NCBI GenBank assembly: GCA_965116445.1
Contig: OZ220688.1
Coordinates: 310,001 to 374,000 of the forward strand
Direction: 5' to 3'
DNA from: Multivorans sp965116445
Lineage (GTDB): Bacteria; Acidobacteriota; Thermoanaerobaculia; Multivoradales; Multivoraceae
Length of the DNA: 64,000 nucleotides
Part shown: piece by piece, positions 8,204 to 17,613 of the stretch
How the letters are laid out: every line of letters begins with the position of its first letter
Numbering within the stretch: the stretch's first letter is position 1
Program-made: the position numbers and the translations under genes
Notes under the pieces: model-generated
The model's input: only the letters and a program-made list of their open reading frames with translations
Told to the model about the DNA's origin: nothing
Database searches by the model: none

Positions 8204-8533
8204 TTAGATGAGCAGACATGCGACGCCCACACCGGCCATTGTCCAAGCGCAAACGGGACAGGCCACGCCAAGAACGGCGCGCTTCGCCAGCTTCATGGCA
8301 AGACCCCAGCCGGTACCGAAGCCACCGAGAGCGGCGCAGCCCGCCACGACCCAGCCGGGTGCGCCTCCGGTCAGTTGAGCCAGCTCGTTCATCGCTAGCA
8401 GAGAGACGCTTTCCAAACTGGAGGCCGTCGCTTCGGGCGTGGTGGTGAGAATCTCGGGCACTGGGGGCGCGGCAGAGGCTGAGGCCGCCGCAAGGAGAGA
8501 GAGGCTGGTGACTATCGATGCGAGTTTGAACAT
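8204..8533 (-). CDS. candidate bacteriocin-like precursor peptide 2 (signal peptide, GG leader)
   Basis: This 109-residue peptide starts at the ATG 8533-8531, with GAGG upstream. Residues 1-22 are a Sec signal peptide (LLAAASASAA end). The leader at 41-57, ESVSLLAMNELAQLTGG, is a good double-glycine bacteriocin leader with hydrophobic residues at the usual -4, -7 and -12 positions. Cleavage after G57 would release a 52-residue core, Gly/Ala/Val-rich, with Cys at 66, 92, 95 and 106 (CPVC) and C-terminus ACLLI. Having both a Sec signal and a GG leader is unusual, because most GG leaders are cut in the cytoplasm by C39 domains of ABC exporters. Here the C39 enzyme is itself exported. Confidence 0.75.
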   Translation of the reverse strand: MFKLASIVTSLSLLAAASASAAPPVPEILTTTPEATASSLESVSLLAMNELAQLTGGAPGWVVAGCAALGGFGTGWGLAMKLAKRAVLGVACPVCAWTMAGVGVACLLI

Positions 8534-8586
8534 TTTGATTGAACCTCGTTGTTGTTGTACTGGTGGAACGTAAGCGAGCGCGTGAG

Positions 8587-8895
8587 TCAAAACAGCCAGG
8601 GGCCGGGAATGGGGAGCGGGTCGAAGATCGGGCCGCCGGGAGGCCACGTGGGCGGGAAGGGAAACGGGAACGGGCAGTCGGGGCGTGGAATGCAGCCGCA
8701 GGGACCGAAAACGGCCAGCTCCATCGACTCCTGCTGGATGGCCGGCATGGCGGAGTCTTCGGTGAGCATCTCGTTCCAGGCGAGGAGACTCTGTGCCGGT
8801 TCCGTTGCCGGCTCGTTGTCTGTGGTCGGAATGGCTGCGGCGGCGCCCGCGACGAGCGCGAGGAGTCCGGACAGGAGGGCGATGCGAGTCTTCAT
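8587..8895 (-). CDS. exported Cys- and Pro-rich small peptide 3
   Basis: This 102-residue peptide starts at the ATG 8895-8893 with AAGGA upstream. An in-frame ATG at 8946 overlaps the C39 gene stop (ATGA) and would add 17 residues, so coupled initiation there is possible. Residues 1-21 are a signal peptide ending AGAAAA. A leader-like SLLAWNEM (37-44) matches SLLAMNEL in peptide 2. Next comes GPCGCIPRPDC (Cys 66, 68, 74) and a Pro/Phe/Trp-rich tail ending PIPGPWLF. There is no clear GG; a cut after FG (63-64) is possible. It shares the exported-leader plan with its neighbours but has a different core type, so it may be a second substrate or a helper peptide. Confidence 0.65.
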   Translation of the reverse strand: MKTRIALLSGLLALVAGAAAAIPTTDNEPATEPAQSLLAWNEMLTEDSAMPAIQQESMELAVFGPCGCIPRPDCPFPFPFPPTWPPGGPIFDPLPIPGPWLF

Positions 8896-8942
8896 GGGGG
8901 GGCGTCCTTTCGGTGTCGGCCGTGTGGAGGAGGAGGTGTGAT

Positions 8943-9635
8943 TCATGGTGTGTGAGTGTCTCGAGGCGTTGATGCCGGCCCGCGAAGCGCCGGCGCGTTT
9001 GGATGGATGATTGATGGTTGTTCTCCGTTTGAGAGGTTGGTGGTTTCTTGGGAAACGGACGGCATACGTACCGTCCGCGAAATCGTTGCTGGCCCGCCGG
9101 TGAAGGTGAGGAGGACGCCGTCCCAGGAGCGTTCGAAGGTCCTGGAACTCATGCGGAGGCGCCCCAGCGATGGGTCGTCGATGACCAGTTCGGCCCCGGC
9201 GCTGCGAATGACGACGAAGTGATCGCCGTGGACATGGGCGATCGCGGGCATGGGAATGTGGCCCAGCCGTTCCACCGGCAGGCGGAGCCCCTGGCTTACG
9301 AGCCCCCGGTCTTCGGCGGCTCTCTTCAGGGCGAGCATGCTGGTGCCGTCCGGTCCGGTGCCGGTGTCGGCCTCCAGCTCGGCGAGGGTGGCCCCGGCGA
9401 TGCCGTGGTGATCGAGGATCATCTTGAGCGCCGCCGGCCCGCAGTCGGAGCGCTTCTGCTGTCGAACGACCTCGCCGAATCCTGAGGTCGAGGGGTCGAT
9501 GGAGGCAGCCCAGGCGAGGCGGTCGAGGGTGGGGCCGACGGCGCGGACGGCGACGGTCACCAGGCCGGTGGCGAGCAACAGCCCGGCGGCGGCCAGGCGT
9601 CGACGCCGGGCAGTTCCCGTGGGATCAGCGGGCAT
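8943..9635 (-). CDS. membrane-anchored stand-alone C39 family cysteine peptidase
   Basis: This 230-residue protein has an Arg-rich N-terminus and one membrane segment (about 14-32), so the catalytic domain should face the periplasm. The C39 catalytic set is visible: Gln at 59/60 before KRSDCGPAAL with C65, H139 in HGDHFVV and D154 in IDDPSLG. The family removes double-glycine leaders, usually as the N-terminal domain of a peptide ABC exporter; here it is separate from any ATPase. The ATG lies within the end of the thioredoxin gene (11-base overlap), and the stop overlaps an upstream ATG of the peptide 3 frame. The C-terminal 50 residues are Pro/Thr-rich and unlike C39. The likely substrates are the GG/HG peptides just downstream. 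Confidence 0.85.
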   Translation of the reverse strand: MPADPTGTARRRRLAAAGLLLATGLVTVAVRAVGPTLDRLAWAASIDPSTSGFGEVVRQQKRSDCGPAALKMILDHHGIAGATLAELEADTGTGPDGTSMLALKRAAEDRGLVSQGLRLPVERLGHIPMPAIAHVHGDHFVVIRSAGAELVIDDPSLGRLRMSSRTFERSWDGVLLTFTGGPATISRTVRMPSVSQETTNLSNGEQPSIIHPNAPALRGPASTPRDTHTP

Positions 9636-10128
9636 CGCCTTCGATTCCCAGAAAGGAGCGCCAAGCGGTCTCGGGGCGTTCGCCGGTCGCGACGGCCTGG
9701 ATCCGCGAGTCGCCGTCGACCAGAAAGACGAGCGGGACGTGGACTACGCCGAAGCGCCGGGAGATGGAGGCATCGGGATCGGCGAGGGTGTGCCGAATGC
9801 CCTCGATGCGTTCTTCGGCGGTGGAACCCGCAACGACCGCGATCAGATCGAAGTCGAGTTCGCTGTCCGCAGCGAGGCGCCGGAAGGTGGCGATCGTGCG
9901 GTCGCAGTTGCCGCAGCCCGCCTTGGCGAAGGTAACGACCCGAAGCCGGTTCGGAGAGGCCAGCTGGGACTCGTTGTCGGCGAGACCCGGCAGGGCGGGG
10001 AACACCATGCCGACTTCGGGTCGTTGAGACAATCTTGCTTCGAGCCGGGACTCGAACCAGAGAAGGCCGCCGATCGGGCCGATGACGGCGAGGGCGACGA
10101 CCGCGATGGCAAGCCGGCGGCGATTCAC
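9625..10128 (-). CDS. exported thioredoxin-like protein (CGNC)
   Basis: This 167-residue protein has a membrane anchor or signal at 5-24, then a thioredoxin fold with active site C72-G-N-C75 and cis-proline at V131-P132 (HVPLVFLVDGD). The GTG at 10128-10126 is preceded by AGGAGA seven bases upstream and overlaps the stop of the small upstream gene (GTGA). TlpA/DsbE-like proteins exchange disulfides in the periplasm. All three peptides downstream contain Cys pairs, so a role in forming or reshuffling their disulfides is plausible but not shown. It overlaps the C39 gene by 11 bases, so both are made together. Confidence 0.85.
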   Translation of the reverse strand: MNRRRLAIAVVALAVIGPIGGLLWFESRLEARLSQRPEVGMVFPALPGLADNESQLASPNRLRVVTFAKAGCGNCDRTIATFRRLAADSELDFDLIAVVAGSTAEERIEGIRHTLADPDASISRRFGVVHVPLVFLVDGDSRIQAVATGERPETAWRSFLGIEGDAR

Positions 10129-10388
10129 AGGCGACTCTCCTGGTGGCTGCTGCTGGTCTGGCGGTGATGGGCGTGCCGGCGGCGTGCGCCGAGGCGCAGC
10201 ACGCAGACAGGCGGAACGCAACGCGCGTCGAGCATCCCGAGCGCGTGCTCCAGGCGCGCGTCGAGGGCCAGCGGGGGAGACTTCGCGAGTTGAATCTCCA
10301 GAGCGCTGCTGGTGCGGGAGCGCGGTTCTTTCCGGAGGTGGTTCGGGAGCGGAGGGCGGGGTCCGGAAGGGGGGTTCTCGGGCGTCAT
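10125..10388 (-). CDS. small basic protein of unknown function, first gene of the peptide cluster
   Basis: An 87-codon frame has an ATG at 10388-10386 and GGAG four bases upstream. It ends with TGA overlapping the GTG of the thioredoxin gene. The protein is rich in Arg, His and Pro; the middle part (ALEIQLAKSPPLALDARLEHA, split by function unknown) looks helical, and the end is His/Arg-rich with two Cys (CVPPVC). No domain is recognised. The case for it rests on the ribosome-binding site and on the stop-start overlap. A leader peptide or a chance frame are alternatives. Confidence 0.45.
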   Translation of the reverse strand: MTPENPPSGPRPPLPNHLRKEPRSRTSSALEIQLAKSPPLALDARLEHALGMLDARCVPPVCVLRLGARRRHAHHRQTSSSHQESRL

Positions 10389-10507
10389 CGTTCTCCAGGG
10401 ACGGCGCCGGCCGGTCGTGGCCTCGCCAGTGGACTTGGGAGTCCGTGTTGTGCGTCGAAGTCGTGTGCCGCGGGTTCCGTTGCGGCGTTCATTGACTAAG
10501 ACGCAAG

Positions 10508-10545
10508 AAGGCCCTCGGAACCCCTATTCGGGTTCCGAGGGCCTT
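10508..10545. terminator. strong intrinsic hairpin between the helicase gene and the peptide cluster
   Basis: There is a perfect 16-bp stem (AAGGCCCTCGGAACCC and its complement) with a 6-base loop CTATTC. On the plus strand it is followed by TTTG and on the minus strand by a moderately T-rich stretch. It sits 25 bases after the stop of the SNF2 gene, so it should end that minus-strand transcript and insulate the peptide operon. Confidence 0.8.
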
Positions 10546-10570
10546 TGCCTGGAGGCCGATGTGCGGAGCG

Positions 10571-13500
10571 TCAGCTCAGCAGCATGCGCAGATCGTCTGC
10601 GGTCAAATCCCGCAGGGACGATCCGCCGCCTTCGAGGATCGCGTCGGCGATCTTCCGCTTGGAGCGCTGCAGTTCGAGCATCTTCTCTTCCACGGTGTCG
10701 CGCGCGATCAGTCGGTAGGCGAACACGGGCTGGGTCTGACCGATGCGGTGGGTGCGGTCGATGGCCTGCGCTTCAACGGCCGGGTTCCACCACGGATCGA
10801 GCAGGAAGACGTAGCCGGCCGCGGTCAGGTTCAGGCCGACGCCGCCGGCCTTGAGGCTGATCAGGAAGATGTTCGTGTCCGGGTCAGTCTGGAAGTGTTC
10901 GACGACTTCGCCCCGGTTCCGTGTCTGGCCGTCGAGGTAGGCGTAGGGCACGCCCTGTTCTTCGAGGTGACGGCGGACGTAGGCCAGCAGCGACGTGAAC
11001 TGGGAGAAGACGAGGCACTTGTGACCCTCGTCGAGAACTTCGGCGACCTGCTCGATCAGGGACTCGAGCTTGGCGCTCCCGGCGTCCTCCCACGTCTCGT
11101 CGACCAGGCCGGGATGGCAGGCCACCTGACGGAGCCGCAGCAGCGCTTCGAGCACTTGCATGGTCGACCCGGCGACTCCCTTGTCCTCGACCTGTTTCAG
11201 CAGGCTGTCGCGGTAGCTCGCCCGGAGCTTGTCGTAGAGCTCCTGCTGCTTCGGGTTCAGCGTGCACTGCAGGATCTGTTCGGTCTTCTCGGGCAGGTCG
11301 GGTAGCACCTGCTCCTTGGTTCGGCGGAGGATGAACGGCCGCAGACCCTTGGCGACGAGGGCGAGTTCCTGCTGGCTCGGCGCCCGTCCGCCGGCCAGGA
11401 CGTCGAGTGCGGGCAGTCGACCGAGGAGTCCGGGGTTGAGGAACTCGAAGATCGAGCCCAACTCGCCGAGGTGGTTCTCGATCGGCGTGCCGGTGAGTGC
11501 GAGGCGGTTCTGGCCCGAGAGCAGGCGGCAGGCCTTGGCGGTTTGCGAGCCGGCGTTCTTGATTGCCTGTGCCTCGTCGAGGATCACCGTGTCGAACTCG
11601 ACCGTGGCGAGGTAGCCGATGTCCCGGCGGACGGTGCCGTAGGTCGTCACCACGAGGTCGGCGCTCTCGAGCTCATCGCGCAGGTCCTCGCGGTCGCGCC
11701 CCGCGTACTCGAGCACCTTCAGATCGGGCGTGAAGCGCGCGGCCTCGTCGATCCAGTTGTAGACGAGGCTGCGCGGTGCGACGACGAGGTATGGCAGCTT
11801 CGTCGTCTTTGACGCCGTGCGGTACGTGCGCAGCAGCGCCAGCGCCTGAATCGTCTTGCCCAGCCCCATGTCGTCGGCGAGTACCCCGCCGAGGCCGAAG
11901 TCGCGCAGGAAGCAGAGCCAACCAAGGCCCAGGCGCTGGTAGTTCCGGAGCGTGCCGACGAAGCTGCGGGGTTCCTTCCTGGGCCTGATCGAGGAGAATG
12001 TGGCCAGTTTCTCGCGCAGTTCCGCGAACGTCTTGCTTACGTTGGTCGGCGGTGTGACCGCCAGCAGCGCGTCGACCAGGAGTGCCTGTGAGGGCAGGAA
12101 GCGCAGGCCCTCGTCGTTCGAGTCCTGGGCGAGTTGACTCAGGGAACCGTAGTTCTCGACCCAGGCCGCCGGGAGCAGTCCCTTCGAGCCGTCCTCCAGT
12201 TCGACGGAACGGCGCCCGTCCGAGATCGCGGCGAGGATCTCCGAGAAATCGATCGGATCGCCGTCGAACTCGATCTGCCCGCTGAGTTCGAACCAGTCGA
12301 CGCCGCTCTCGATGCGCAGCGCCGGTGGACTGGGCGACCGAATCGAGGCGCCGTGGGCCTCGACCTCCCAACCTTCGAGCAGCAGCGGCTCCGCGACTGC
12401 CGGCAGATCACGCGGCTCGAGTTCCAGGCTGTGGCCGCTCTTCGAAGCGACGGGCTTGAGACCGAGTTCGAGCAGCCTGACGAGGGCCTCCTGCTCCATG
12501 TCCAGATCCCGGCGGACGAAGCGATGCTCCTCCCAGTCGACAACCGCTGAACGCGGATCGCCCGCGTCGACGGAGAGTCCGCCGTAGCCGAAGGAAAGTC
12601 GTGCCTCGAGTTGGGGGTTCATCCACTCCGGGGCGTCTTCCGGCTGAAGCGCCAGCCGCGGCAGGGGCACCGGCGCCTCTTCCGACAGGTAGACCTCTTG
12701 CGGGAGTTCGAGTGGCGGCAGCTCGGGTAACTCGAGCAGGCTGGTCACCGCGGCCTCGAGGTCCTCGTCCGGGATCACGAGCTCTCCGCTGTTGCCCAGC
12801 AACGCATACCAGGGCCGATCTCGCTGCGGGTCGAGTTGCAGCCGGCCGATCGTGTCGTCGACCAGGAGCAGCATGTCTCCCTGCTCGCCGGACGGGTCAT
12901 CCTTCCCTGCCGCTTCCTGCGGAAGCGCGCGGGCCGCTCCGTCGTCGTTCGGGAAGGGGAGAACGAGCGCGGCCCGGCTCAAGGGGACGGTTTCGTCGCC
13001 GCGTTTGAGCAGACCGCGCAGCCGGACCCGGCTGGCCGCCGCGAGTTCCAGTTGCAGGGCAAGGCGCCAGGGCTCGCCGTCGTCGATCGTGACCGCCCGC
13101 GGGTCGCCGAGCGAACGACCGTCCCACCAGTACAGGTGGCCTTCCGCGCTCAGCCGCGGGAGCAGGGAGCCAATCCAGTTCATGGGCAGGTAGACCCGTT
13201 GCACCAGGGGACGGCCCGGCTTGCGGGCGCCGCGACCGCCCTTGCGCTTGCGGCTGGCGCGAGCCGGCACGTCCGGCGGCAGGGCGGTGACCATGGCTGG
13301 TCCGGCGCCGGGGGGACCTCCGTTCCACGCCGCCTGAGTCGTGTCGGTCGCTGTCAGTCCGAGCACTTCTTCCAGCCTTCCGTGGTCGATGCTCAGTCGC
13401 TTCAGCTTGCCGAACTCACCCTGCGGGTTCTGCTTGCGTCCGAAGATGTCGATCATCAGGCCGCCAGCGTTGCGGCTCGTGGCGGCGTTGAGAAGGAACT

Positions 13501-14218
13501 GGAGCTGAGGCGGCGCGTTCCTGGGAGTAGCCGGCTTCTTCTTCTGAGCCTGCTGTTCGATGTCCTCGCGCACGGTCTCGACGACCGAACGCCAGCTCGT
13601 TGCCGCGGGGACTCGCCGACGCCGCCGGTTGCGGCTTCGGCGGGAGCGGCGAACCGGGCGCGGGGTTTCTTGCCGGTCGTCGCTCGTGGGCTCTACGGTC
13701 TTCATGGCCGATCCCGGAATCGACACCTGGGGTGGGCGCGTCTTGCGCAGCGAGACACGGCCGGATCCCGCCGGTTGACTCTTTGGCTCGTTCGTGGCCA
13801 GTTGCAGCAACGACGCCCAGATATGCCCGCAGGCCGCGCCGGCGGCGAACTGGTCGCATCCGCAGACGGCATGGAGGATGCGTTCGTCCGGGACCCTGGA
13901 CCAGTCGAGCTCAACATTGGCGATGCCATTCAGATTCGGATCAGAGCTGGGGGCGCTGTCGCCGGCGGCCGGCGGGGCGATGAGGATCCGAGCGCCTTCG
14001 CCCTCGATCTCCAGCTTGATGTTTCCCTTGGAGAAAACGGCCTTTCCTTCTTCCCGATCCTCTGGCCGAAAGTGGGACGCGCTGCGTTGATGGAGCGGGA
14101 CGGTGCGCCCACCGCGCGACCGGCCACGCGACCGGCTGCGCCGCCTGCGGCGGGCCGGTCGCGAGGGTTTGGACGTGCGTGAGGTTCCGGTGGGTTTTTC
14201 GCTCTGCGCTTCTGGCAT
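10571..14218 (-). CDS. SWIM zinc finger and SNF2/RapA-type helicase
   Basis: This 1215-residue protein has a basic Arg/Ser-rich N-terminus (to about 50) and a SWIM zinc finger with Cys119-x-Cys121 and Cys130-x-His132. A long linker region follows, then a SNF2 core in the last 450 residues: Walker A DDMGLGKT near 780, DEAQ near 880, the C-terminal helicase part with QAIDRTHRIGQ near 1150. Family members are DNA-stimulated ATPases that move along double-stranded DNA or remodel RNA polymerase complexes. The length and order match bacterial SWIM-SNF2 proteins. The start is the ATG at 14218, with only a weak GGA upstream. Its 3' end is followed by the hairpin at 10508-10545. Confidence 0.9.
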   Translation of the reverse strand: MPEAQSEKPTGTSRTSKPSRPARRRRRSRSRGRSRGGRTVPLHQRSASHFRPEDREEGKAVFSKGNIKLEIEGEGARILIAPPAAGDSAPSSDPNLNGIANVELDWSRVPDERILHAVCGCDQFAAGAACGHIWASLLQLATNEPKSQPAGSGRVSLRKTRPPQVSIPGSAMKTVEPTSDDRQETPRPVRRSRRSRNRRRRRVPAATSWRSVVETVREDIEQQAQKKKPATPRNAPPQLQFLLNAATSRNAGGLMIDIFGRKQNPQGEFGKLKRLSIDHGRLEEVLGLTATDTTQAAWNGGPPGAGPAMVTALPPDVPARASRKRKGGRGARKPGRPLVQRVYLPMNWIGSLLPRLSAEGHLYWWDGRSLGDPRAVTIDDGEPWRLALQLELAAASRVRLRGLLKRGDETVPLSRAALVLPFPNDDGAARALPQEAAGKDDPSGEQGDMLLLVDDTIGRLQLDPQRDRPWYALLGNSGELVIPDEDLEAAVTSLLELPELPPLELPQEVYLSEEAPVPLPRLALQPEDAPEWMNPQLEARLSFGYGGLSVDAGDPRSAVVDWEEHRFVRRDLDMEQEALVRLLELGLKPVASKSGHSLELEPRDLPAVAEPLLLEGWEVEAHGASIRSPSPPALRIESGVDWFELSGQIEFDGDPIDFSEILAAISDGRRSVELEDGSKGLLPAAWVENYGSLSQLAQDSNDEGLRFLPSQALLVDALLAVTPPTNVSKTFAELREKLATFSSIRPRKEPRSFVGTLRNYQRLGLGWLCFLRDFGLGGVLADDMGLGKTIQALALLRTYRTASKTTKLPYLVVAPRSLVYNWIDEAARFTPDLKVLEYAGRDREDLRDELESADLVVTTYGTVRRDIGYLATVEFDTVILDEAQAIKNAGSQTAKACRLLSGQNRLALTGTPIENHLGELGSIFEFLNPGLLGRLPALDVLAGGRAPSQQELALVAKGLRPFILRRTKEQVLPDLPEKTEQILQCTLNPKQQELYDKLRASYRDSLLKQVEDKGVAGSTMQVLEALLRLRQVACHPGLVDETWEDAGSAKLESLIEQVAEVLDEGHKCLVFSQFTSLLAYVRRHLEEQGVPYAYLDGQTRNRGEVVEHFQTDPDTNIFLISLKAGGVGLNLTAAGYVFLLDPWWNPAVEAQAIDRTHRIGQTQPVFAYRLIARDTVEEKMLELQRSKRKIADAILEGGGSSLRDLTADDLRMLLS

Positions 14219-14537
14219 TCCGGTGGGGTGTTCGACCCGTTGAATCCGCCGGCGCCGCCGGCTAGCAGTTCTGTTGCTCCCCGGAGGACGCTGCGACGTA
14301 ACGAACGTCTCGGGAAGCTGAGTCGCGGCCGCTGTGAGCGTTTGGCGGCAACAGCCGGATTGGCGGTCACCTGCCTCGCGGCACCGTGCAAGCTGCGCCA
14401 GTGTAGCTCAAGAACCTGGACAGGCCAAGTCTCCGTGCTGTCCAGCGAGAAGTGAGCGTGAACGGGCAGTTTGTTGGGCCGCCGCCGCGGTCGCCAGCCA
14501 GACCAGGCCGGCGAGAATCCAGTGAGGCTCGTGGCCT
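14219..14537. other. 319-base gap between korB and the helicase gene
   Basis: No coding frame in this stretch looks real. CTGGACAG at 14416-14423 pairs with CTGTCCAG at 14438-14445, an 8-bp stem without a T-tract that could be a weak terminator for korAB. The remainder should hold the helicase promoter, but no clear -35/-10 pair stands out. Confidence 0.4.
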
Positions 14538-15596
<1,059 letters not shown>

Positions 15597-17468
15597 CTAG
15601 TTCGGCCCTCCGGCCATTGCTTCGATCCGGTGAAGGATCTCGTCGCGCGTGAAGGGTTTGCCCTCGACCTTGGAGTAGGTCTCGATGTCCTTCAGATAGC
15701 GCGCTCTCAGGAGCAGCGCCAACTGGCCCAGGTTCATCTCGGGCACCAGGACGCGCTCGAAGCGGTCGAGCACGTCGCCCAGATTGTGGGGGAAGGGGTT
15801 AATGTGCTTCAGGTGGGCGCGGCTCACGGTGATGCCGTCGGCCCGGGCCTGGTTCACGGCGCCGGTGATCGCGCCCAGGGTGCTGCCCCAGCCGAGCACG
15901 AGGAGCTTGCCGCTCTCTGGTCCGTCGACCTCGATGTCGGGAAGCTCGTTCGCGATCCGGGCGACCTTCTCGGCGCGCAGCCGCACCATGTAGTCGTGGT
16001 TGTCCGGCTCGTAGTTCACGTTGCCGGTCACGTCTTCCTTTTCGAGACCGCCGATCCGGTGCTCGAGGCCGGGAGTGCCCGGGATGGCCCACGGCCGCGC
16101 GAGGGAGTTCTCGTCGCGCATGTAGGGCATGAAGCCGTCGGCGTTCTGGTGGAAGTCGACGCGGAGGTCGGGAAGCTCCTCGACCTGGGGGATCCGCCAG
16201 GGCTCCGCCCCGTTCGCGATGTAGCCGTCGGAAAGCAGGATGACGGGCGTCATGTAGGTCGTTGCCAGGCGGACGGCCTCGAGCGCGGTGTCGAAGCAGT
16301 CGGCGGGCGAGGACGCGGCGATGACCGGAACGGGCGATTCGTTGTTGCGCCCGAACATGACCTGGAGCAGGTCGGCCTGTTCGGTCTTCGTCGGCAGGCC
16401 GGTCGACGGTCCGCCACGCTGGATGTCGCAGATGACGAGCGGCAGCTCGACCATCACCGCCAGGTTGATCCCTTCCGCCTTCAGCGCGATCCCGGGGCCG
16501 CTCGAACAGGTCACGCCGAGACTGCCGCCGAAGGAAGCGCCGATCGCGGAGCAGACGGCGGCGATCTCGTCCTCGGCCTGGTAGGTCGTGACCCCGAAGT
16601 GCTTGTAGGTCGCCAGTTCGTGGAGCACGTCGCTGGCGGGGGTGATCGGGTAGGCGCCGAGGAACAGGGGCAGGCCGCTGCGGCGGCTGGCGGCGACCAG
16701 GCCGATGGCCAACGCCGAGTTGCCGTGGATGCTGCGGTAGATGCCGGGCTCGAGCTTCGCCGGTTCCACGTCGTACCGCACCTGGAAGGCGTCGGTGATG
16801 TCGCAGAAGTTCCAGCCCGCCTTCATCACCTTGACGTTCGCCTCGGCGATCTCGGGGCGTCTCTTGAACTTGACCCGCAGCCAGTCGATCGTCGATTCGA
16901 GCGGCCGGCTGAACAGCCAGTAGACCATCCCCAGGGCCAGGAAGTTCTTGCACCGGTCCTTGGAGCGGACGTCGAGCGGGCTGTCCTCCAGGGCGCGCCG
17001 CGTCATCGTCGTCAGGCCGACCTGATAGAGCCGGAACGCGTTCAGGCTGTCGTCCTCGAGTGGATTCGCCTCGTAGCCGGCCCGCTTCACGTTGCGTGGC
17101 GTGAACTCGTCCGTGTTGACGATGATCACCCCGTTGTCCTTGAGGTCGCGCAGGTTCGCCTTGAGGGCGGCCGGGTTCATCGCGATCAGCACGTCCGGGG
17201 CGTCGCCGGGAGTGTGGATGTCGTGGTCGGCGATGCGGACCTGGAAACCGGAAACACCAGCCAGGGTGCCGGCGGGCGCCCGGATCTCAGCCGGGAAGTC
17301 CGGCAACGTCGACAGGTCGTTGCCGATCAGCGCGGAGGTGTTCGTGAACTGCGTGCCGGTAAGCTGCATGCCGTCGCCGGAGTCACCGGCGAAGCGGATG
17401 ACGACATCGGAAACCCTTGCTTCGGTGGCTCTACCGGCGGCCGTCTGCCCTGCGATCGGTAGGGTCAT
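15597..17468 (-). CDS. korA: 2-oxoacid:ferredoxin oxidoreductase alpha subunit with fused gamma domain
   Basis: This 623-residue protein has the gamma domain first (RFAGDSGDGMQLTG near 27-40, with DVLIAMNPAALK), followed by the alpha/pyrimidine-binding domain (GAYPITPASD, SSGPGIALKAEG, and PTGLPTKTEQADL). Gamma-alpha fusions are the common KorA form in aerobic bacteria. The ATG at 17468-17466 is chosen since the frame upstream (to 17765) is Arg/Ser-rich and has no domain. The promoter should lie in the 145-base gap to the divergent gene at 17614. Confidence 0.92.
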   Translation of the reverse strand: MTLPIAGQTAAGRATEARVSDVVIRFAGDSGDGMQLTGTQFTNTSALIGNDLSTLPDFPAEIRAPAGTLAGVSGFQVRIADHDIHTPGDAPDVLIAMNPAALKANLRDLKDNGVIIVNTDEFTPRNVKRAGYEANPLEDDSLNAFRLYQVGLTTMTRRALEDSPLDVRSKDRCKNFLALGMVYWLFSRPLESTIDWLRVKFKRRPEIAEANVKVMKAGWNFCDITDAFQVRYDVEPAKLEPGIYRSIHGNSALAIGLVAASRRSGLPLFLGAYPITPASDVLHELATYKHFGVTTYQAEDEIAAVCSAIGASFGGSLGVTCSSGPGIALKAEGINLAVMVELPLVICDIQRGGPSTGLPTKTEQADLLQVMFGRNNESPVPVIAASSPADCFDTALEAVRLATTYMTPVILLSDGYIANGAEPWRIPQVEELPDLRVDFHQNADGFMPYMRDENSLARPWAIPGTPGLEHRIGGLEKEDVTGNVNYEPDNHDYMVRLRAEKVARIANELPDIEVDGPESGKLLVLGWGSTLGAITGAVNQARADGITVSRAHLKHINPFPHNLGDVLDRFERVLVPEMNLGQLALLLRARYLKDIETYSKVEGKPFTRDEILHRIEAMAGGPN

Positions 17469-17613
17469 GTTCGTCTCTTGCGATGTGGACGGGCGCTGTT
17501 TAACGCGGATCGAAACCGCCGCCACGCAGCGCGGGCGATCCGGCCTCCGTCCGCGGGGTGGTGAGGCCGCAGATAGTACCATGACGCTGCCCCGCGCGTT
17601 GGCGAGAGCTTGA

